Positions 59,741 through 64,000 of a stretch of 64,000 bases of DNA are shown piece after piece. The notes beneath the pieces were generated by a model. That model did not search any database and was not told where the DNA came from. It saw only the letters and a program-made list of their open reading frames with translations. The stretch is from PALSA-505 sp036502085 (GTDB lineage Bacteria > Actinomycetota > Actinomycetes > Streptosporangiales > Streptosporangiaceae). Location of the stretch: contig DASXZD010000018.1 in assembly GCA_036502085.1 (NCBI GenBank), positions 1-64,000 on the forward strand, in the 5' to 3' direction. The position numbers were made by a program, and so were the translations under genes. Position 1 is the first letter of the stretch. Every line of letters starts with the position of its first letter.

Positions 59741-61828
59741 TCACCGCGTGGTGGCTCGCACCGCGGGCCCGCGCAGCGACTCGGCCAGGCAGTACCGTAC
59801 GGCCAGCACGATCCGTTCCGCGTCGCCTTCGGTCAGCTCGGACGACATCGGCAGCGCGAGCACGCGGGCGTCCAGCTCCTCGGTGACCGGCAGCCGCTCC
59901 CCGCCGCCGAGCGCGGTCAGGTGCAGCGCACGGAAGTACGGCTTGGTCTGCACGCCGCAGTCCAGCAGCGACCGCAGCAGATCGTCGCGCCCGGCCTCTT
60001 GCGGCACCCGCATCACCCAGTGCACGTACGAATGCCGGTCGCCCGACCGCACCGCCTGCGGGGCCAGCCCCGGGATCCCGGCCAGCCCGTCCCGGTAGAC
60101 CGCGGCGATGCGATTGCGCCGCCGCACCAGGTCGGCCAGGATCGCGAGCTGGTCGAGCGCGTAGATCGCGTGCAGCTCGTCGATCAGCTCCGAACGGCAC
60201 CAGCCCGCCGGATCGTCCCGCATGGCCGCGGCGGCCGCGGCCGGGAGCACGACCGCGCCGCCCGCGCCGCCCGCCGACAGCACCTTGGCGAAGCTCATCG
60301 AGAACGCGTGCGCGTCGGCCTGCCGGGCCAGCGGGCGGCCCCAGTGCAGGCTGCCCAGTGACGCCGCGGCGTCGCTGACCAGCGGGACGCCCGCCTCGCG
60401 GCAGACCGGCGCCAGCGCCTGGTAATCGCACGGATTGCCGAAGGTATCGACGCAGACGACCACGCGTACCGGACGCGAGGCGAGCTCCGTACGGAGAAAA
60501 TCGGGGTTCAGGTTCCAGAAGTGCTCGTCGACGTCGGCGAAACGCAGCTGGTAGCCGAGCTGCAGGAGAACTTCGGCGGTCGCCGGGAAGGTGAACGAGG
60601 GCAGCAGCGCGACGTCGCCGGGCGCGGCGGGGCCCGCGGTCGCGGCCACCGCCAGCCGCAGCGCCGCGGTCCCCGACGCGGTGGCTATCACCGTGTGCTC
60701 CTCGCCGACGTCGAGCGCCCGCGCCAGCCCGTCCCGCAGTTCCTCGGACCAGCGGTTGCCGTGCTTGACCTCACCGCTCCACAGGCTCGCCTGCTGCCGG
60801 GCGGCCACCAGGTCGGGACGCGCGGCACGCGGCGGGATGACCACCGGGACGGCCGGCTCGAGCACCGGGCGGCCGTCCGCGCGCAGCACCGCGACCATCT
60901 CCTCCAGGTGCGGGCGCAGCGGGCCGACCCTGTGACCAGCCGCGATGAGCCTGCTCGTGTCGATGATCCCGCCGCCGTCGCCAGCCGCGGGGGGCCGGGG
61001 GAGCACCGCCGACGCCGAGCCGCACAGCTCGCGGATCTCCTCGGCCAGCGCGACGAGCGAGACCGGTTCGCCGCCGACGTTGTAGATCCCCGGCGCCACC
61101 CCGGACCTGACGATTCCGGCAAGATCATTATTCCTAACGAAGCATTTCAGTCCCGTGCTTACCGACATCGGGTAACCGGCGATGGCCTTGCGGATCAGCC
61201 CGCCGGCCCAGCCCTCACGGCCCGGACCGCAGACTTCGGCGAGCCGCAGGATGGTCAGCAGCTCCGGGTCGACCGACCGGGCGAGCAGCCGTTCCTGCGC
61301 CAGCTTGGACAGCGCGTAGGTCCACCGCCCGGACGGGCCGGCGGCGGCCAGGCGGCGGCCGGCCGGCGCGGACCGCCACGGCGGGCAGGGCTGCCGCGCG
61401 ATCTCGGCCGCCTCGTCGCACCACGCGTCGATCTGCTCGACCGTCCAGGGCAGCTCGGGCGGGGTGTCCTCGCGCAGCAGGCCGGCCGCGCGGCCGTACA
61501 CCTGAGCCGAGGACATCAGCAGCACCGGGCGGCCGGCCAGCGCGGGCAGGATCCGGGCCGTGGCCACCGCGTTGCTGACCGGCAGCGTCCAGCTCCAGCG
61601 CGGCCGCGGGTCGGCCGAGCCGAGCAGGATCACGGCCAGCCCTTCGGGCAGCGGCGGCGGCTCGTCGGTCAGCACGTCGGTCATCAGCCACTGCGCCCCG
61701 GCGCGGACCAGCTTCTCCCTGGGCGGGCACCGGTCGATGACCGTCACGTCGCAGCCCGCGGCGAGCAGCGCCTCGGTCACCGCGCTGCCCACGAACCCCG
61801 ACCCGCCGAACAGCACGAACTTGCTCAT
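59741..61828 (-). CDS. fusion: NAD-dependent epimerase + DegT/DnrJ/EryC1 aminotransferase
   Basis: 695 aa from ATG 61828 (GAGGGA upstream). Residues 1-300 are an extended SDR: MSKFVLFGGSGFVGSAVTEA, MSSAQVYG, YALSK, RLAEVCGPG and IYNVGGEPVSLVALAEEI. Residues about 340-695 are a PLP sugar aminotransferase: VIATASGTAALRLA, LPSFTFPATAEVLLQLGY, LVSDAAASLGS (Asp) and SMSFAKVLSAGGAGG (Lys). Fusion of these two activities in one chain is unusual; it suggests stepwise sugar oxidation/epimerisation and transamination to an amino sugar or aminocyclitol. Last gene of the minus-strand operon. Confidence 0.88.
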   Translation of the reverse strand: MSKFVLFGGSGFVGSAVTEALLAAGCDVTVIDRCPPREKLVRAGAQWLMTDVLTDEPPPLPEGLAVILLGSADPRPRWSWTLPVSNAVATARILPALAGRPVLLMSSAQVYGRAAGLLREDTPPELPWTVEQIDAWCDEAAEIARQPCPPWRSAPAGRRLAAAGPSGRWTYALSKLAQERLLARSVDPELLTILRLAEVCGPGREGWAGGLIRKAIAGYPMSVSTGLKCFVRNNDLAGIVRSGVAPGIYNVGGEPVSLVALAEEIRELCGSASAVLPRPPAAGDGGGIIDTSRLIAAGHRVGPLRPHLEEMVAVLRADGRPVLEPAVPVVIPPRAARPDLVAARQQASLWSGEVKHGNRWSEELRDGLARALDVGEEHTVIATASGTAALRLAVAATAGPAAPGDVALLPSFTFPATAEVLLQLGYQLRFADVDEHFWNLNPDFLRTELASRPVRVVVCVDTFGNPCDYQALAPVCREAGVPLVSDAAASLGSLHWGRPLARQADAHAFSMSFAKVLSAGGAGGAVVLPAAAAAAMRDDPAGWCRSELIDELHAIYALDQLAILADLVRRRNRIAAVYRDGLAGIPGLAPQAVRSGDRHSYVHWVMRVPQEAGRDDLLRSLLDCGVQTKPYFRALHLTALGGGERLPVTEELDARVLALPMSSELTEGDAERIVLAVRYCLAESLRGPAVRATTR

Positions 61829-61866
61829 CGATAATCCCTCGGCCTGTCTGCGCGACTTTGGCACAT

Positions 61867-62649
61867 CTAGTCGACGCCGAGGGGCGGCCTCCGGCCTACA
61901 GCCATCAGCTGTTTGCCGATGTCGGCCAGGACCGGATGGGCGGACAACTCGCGCTCCAGGGCCAGCTGCCCGTCCCAGTCGAGTGCCAGCTGCTCGGCCA
62001 GCCGCTCGCGGCCGAGCGGTACCCCGGCCGCCAGCAGCCCGCTCACCTCGACCTCGCGCAGCCCGGCGGCCTCGAAGGCCGCCGTAAGCCTGGCCCGGTC
62101 CATCAGGTGCATCTCGGCGTCGTGCCCGTCGACCGTCCAGCACCCCACCCGGGTGCGCAGCCGCTGCGCCGCCTCCGCCGGGCGGCCCGCGCGCAGCAGC
62201 TCCACGACCAGCGCCACCAGCGAGTCGACCAGCACCGCGACCCGCCCGCCGGGGCGGACCCAGCGGGCGAACCGGCGCACGGTGGCCTCGGGATCGGCCG
62301 CGTACTGCAGCGAGCCGAGGGCGAGGACCAGGCCGGCTTCTGCTTCGGGCAGCTCCGCGGTCTCCATCGAGCCTTCGATCAGGGTGAAGCCGGGCCCGTG
62401 CCCCGCGCGCCTCAGCTCGGCGATCATCCCCGGCGCCTGCTCGATCCCGATGACCTGGTAGCCCAGCTCGGTCAGCCGGCCGACCCAGCGTCCCACGCCG
62501 CAGCCGGCGTCGATGATGGGACCTTGCTCCGGCAGGAGCTGGCGCACGCGCTCCCAGGCCAGGGTGTCGTAGGCGCGCCGGTGCGGGGCCTCGAAATGCT
62601 CGCTGTACGTGGGGGCGAGCGCGCTGTACAGCTCCTGGCTCGGGCGCAT
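61867..62649 (-). CDS. class I SAM-dependent methyltransferase
   Basis: 260 aa from ATG 62649 (AAGGTGAGC upstream). Motif I is IIDAGCGVGRWVGRL, then VIGIEQAPGM, ALGSLQYA and WVRPGGRVAVLVDSL. It is 2 bp downstream of the radical SAM gene and 38 bp before the fusion gene, so translation is probably coupled. Likely methylates the amino sugar or peptide-derived product of this cluster (inference). Confidence 0.88.
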   Translation of the reverse strand: MRPSQELYSALAPTYSEHFEAPHRRAYDTLAWERVRQLLPEQGPIIDAGCGVGRWVGRLTELGYQVIGIEQAPGMIAELRRAGHGPGFTLIEGSMETAELPEAEAGLVLALGSLQYAADPEATVRRFARWVRPGGRVAVLVDSLVALVVELLRAGRPAEAAQRLRTRVGCWTVDGHDAEMHLMDRARLTAAFEAAGLREVEVSGLLAAGVPLGRERLAEQLALDWDGQLALERELSAHPVLADIGKQLMAVGRRPPLGVD

Positions 62650-62651
62650 GC

Positions 62652-63746
62652 TCACCTTTCCTTTTCCTGGATGTGGCCCAGCTGCTTGCGGCCGGCTCGC
62701 CACAGCAGGTCATCCAGGTAGGTCGTGGGGCGCCAGCGCAGGTTGAGGCTGTAGTTGCTGCCGCAGCCCGCGCAGTCCTTGCGGAACAGCCGCGCGTGCT
62801 CCTCCCGGTAGTGCGCCGACTCGATTACCTCGGTGATCGGCCGCTGCCTGATGTTGAAGGCGGGGTCGTGCGCCCAGCACCCGCCGATCTCGCCCCTCGA
62901 ATGGATCATGAGCTTGAGCTGGGACTCGGCGCACGGAACGTCGCGCTGCACGACCTCGGAGAAGTGCCCCGGGATGTAGTTCAGGTCGGAGTAGCGCGGC
63001 AGCCAGTGCGGGTCGGCGCGCTTGACCGCTTCGAGCTTGCCGAGCGCGGCGGCGATCTCGCCGGAGTCCAGCACCTTCTGCCGGCTCACCTCGGGCGCGC
63101 GGAACAGGAACGTGTGGTCGGTGGCGAGGTTCAGGTAGAGCTGGACCCGCAGTTCCTGCGCCAGCCGTGCGATGTCCGGCAGGTGATCGATGTTGTCCCG
63201 CATCACGGTGAAGTTCATCCGCACCTTGAGCTTGAGGCTATCCCGCTGCTCGATCAGGTTGCGCAGGTGCGTGATCGTGGTCTCGAACGCGCCGAGCCGC
63301 CCTCGTATCCGGTCGTGCACCAGGCCGTTAGGACCGTCCACCGAGATGTTGAAGCTCCGGACGCCGGCCGCCAGCACGTCCTGGACTGTCCCGGGTGTGA
63401 GCCGGATGCCGTTGGTGTTCAGGTGCATGCGGCGCATGCCCAGGTCGCGGGCGAACGCCATGAGCTCGATCGCGTCCGGCCTGATCAGCGGCTCGCCGCC
63501 GGTGAAGTTCGCCTTGAGGATCCGCAGCTCGGCGAGCTGGCGCAGCACGTCCTTCCACTCGTCGGTGGTCAGCTCGTCCTTGGTGTTCTCCAGCCAGCAG
63601 CTGCAGCTTTTGCAGCGCAGGTTGCAGTTCTCGGTCAGGAACAGCTCGGCGACCAGCGGCCGGACGTGCAGATTAGGGGCGATCTTCCGCTTGACGGCCA
63701 GCTGGGTGAAGAAGCTGGCTAGCTGGATGTTCTCCGCAACTTTCAT
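62652..63746 (-). CDS. radical SAM enzyme with C-terminal Fe-S (SPASM-like) Cys
   Basis: 364 aa from ATG 63746, which overlaps the upstream stop as ATGA. Cluster Cys are C41, C45 and C48 in ENCNLRCKSC. TGGEPLIRPD, NTNGIRLTPG and NISVDGPN are the radical SAM barrel strands. The C-terminal part has VPCAES, IGGCWAHD and DCAGCGSNYS, consistent with an auxiliary cluster. It resembles twitch/SPASM dehydrogenases that act on peptides or sugars, but no precursor peptide was seen. Operon with two methyltransferases. Confidence 0.9.
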   Translation of the reverse strand: MKVAENIQLASFFTQLAVKRKIAPNLHVRPLVAELFLTENCNLRCKSCSCWLENTKDELTTDEWKDVLRQLAELRILKANFTGGEPLIRPDAIELMAFARDLGMRRMHLNTNGIRLTPGTVQDVLAAGVRSFNISVDGPNGLVHDRIRGRLGAFETTITHLRNLIEQRDSLKLKVRMNFTVMRDNIDHLPDIARLAQELRVQLYLNLATDHTFLFRAPEVSRQKVLDSGEIAAALGKLEAVKRADPHWLPRYSDLNYIPGHFSEVVQRDVPCAESQLKLMIHSRGEIGGCWAHDPAFNIRQRPITEVIESAHYREEHARLFRKDCAGCGSNYSLNLRWRPTTYLDDLLWRAGRKQLGHIQEKER

Positions 63747-64000
63747 GAGACCTTCCTCGCGGTCACGAAAATGTTTGCGGACCCGAAGATCTTGCCGTCC
63801 AGGTAGATGGCCCGCTCGAACCATCCGCGTACCGGCCCGCGGGTCAGCAGGGCCGGCACCTGGAACCAGCGCCAGAACAGGTTCGCGCCCTCGACGGTGA
63901 CCGGCTCGAAGCCGTGCCCGCGCAGCAGCGCGAGCAGGTCGGCGCGCCGGTAGTTCGTGTGGCAGTCTCTGCCGACCGACATGTCGCCGCGCAGCCCGTC
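63743..64000 (-). CDS. methyltransferase, C-terminal part (5' end outside window)
   Basis: The frame is open to the window edge. The visible 85 residues include DGLRGDMSVGRDCHTNYRRA, DLLALLRGHGFEPVTVEGAN and FWRWFQVPALLTRGP, then IYLDGKIFGSANIFVTARK, the end of a class I SAM methyltransferase. The stop shares ATGA with the radical SAM start, so translation is coupled. The cofactor site lies outside the window. Confidence 0.7.
   Translation of the reverse strand, partial: DGLRGDMSVGRDCHTNYRRADLLALLRGHGFEPVTVEGANLFWRWFQVPALLTRGPVRGWFERAIYLDGKIFGSANIFVTARKVS

Overview
The window is GC-rich DNA of a filamentous-type actinomycete. Evidence for this is G/C-biased third codon positions, frequent GTG starts, a mycofactocin locus, two LLM-class (F420/flavin) oxidoreductases, a TIGR03084-type DinB-fold protein and many secreted actinobacterial beta-propeller-type proteins. 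The genus cannot be fixed from the sequence; a Streptosporangiales- or Trebonia-like soil actinomycete is my best guess. No tRNA, rRNA, CRISPR array, transposase or phage integration module was seen.

Layout. 1-6,000: the 3' end of a WD40 protein, a sterol-desaturase-family membrane enzyme, a decayed locus (broken NAD-epimerase plus a TetR C-terminal remnant), a thiamine-binding-family protein, a DUF2785 protein and a scramblase-related protein. 6,000-15,000: mostly catabolic and redox genes (alpha/beta hydrolase, pore-loop-like membrane protein, CaiB-type CoA transferase, ketopantoate reductase, two LLM oxidoreductases, FrnE-like DsbA, D-aminoacylase-type amidohydrolase). 14,862-18,401: a large LuxR-type ATPase regulator divergent from a secreted protein, with helically phased binding-site-like repeats between them. 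18,491-21,454: an ArsR with a CxC metal motif divergent from a questin-oxidase-family gene, then cupin, DUF427 and TetR genes. 21,587-25,416: a P450 / SDR / EthA-like Baeyer-Villiger monooxygenase operon behind a twin-palindrome operator.

27,216-34,600 is a mycofactocin locus: mftR diverges from mftA-mftB-mftC, followed by an SDR, mftF and mftD. No mftE is present. MftF carries a 23-unit hexapeptide repeat and a 93-bp internal duplication. The mftR-mftA gap holds a 33-bp near-perfect palindrome.

34,605-46,207: FAH-family hydrolase, secreted M1-type peptidase, ArsR/MFS pair, small proteins, a secreted choice-of-anchor-P-like protein, an SDR/LigD-polymerase operon, HAD, Nudix and a GNAT gene broken by one TGA. 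46,354-51,151 is a three-gene operon: two unrecognised proteins sharing a C-terminal module, then a T4-lysozyme-like protein whose Ser/Asp/Gly tail has lost its frame. 51,259-58,177 holds a TIGR03084 gene, NHL and other beta-propeller-like secreted proteins, an enoyl-CoA hydratase, a monooxygenase, a nucleotidyltransferase and a 56-aa Zn-finger-like peptide. 58,783-64,000 is the edge of a sugar or natural-product cluster: a UDP-xylose-synthase-like enzyme converging on a methyltransferase / radical SAM / methyltransferase / epimerase-aminotransferase fusion operon that runs off the window.

Short in-frame tandem repeats inside coding regions recur across the window (mftA, mftF, mftR, the questin oxidase, the nucleotidyltransferase, secreted proteins), as do short dispersed intergenic palindromes.
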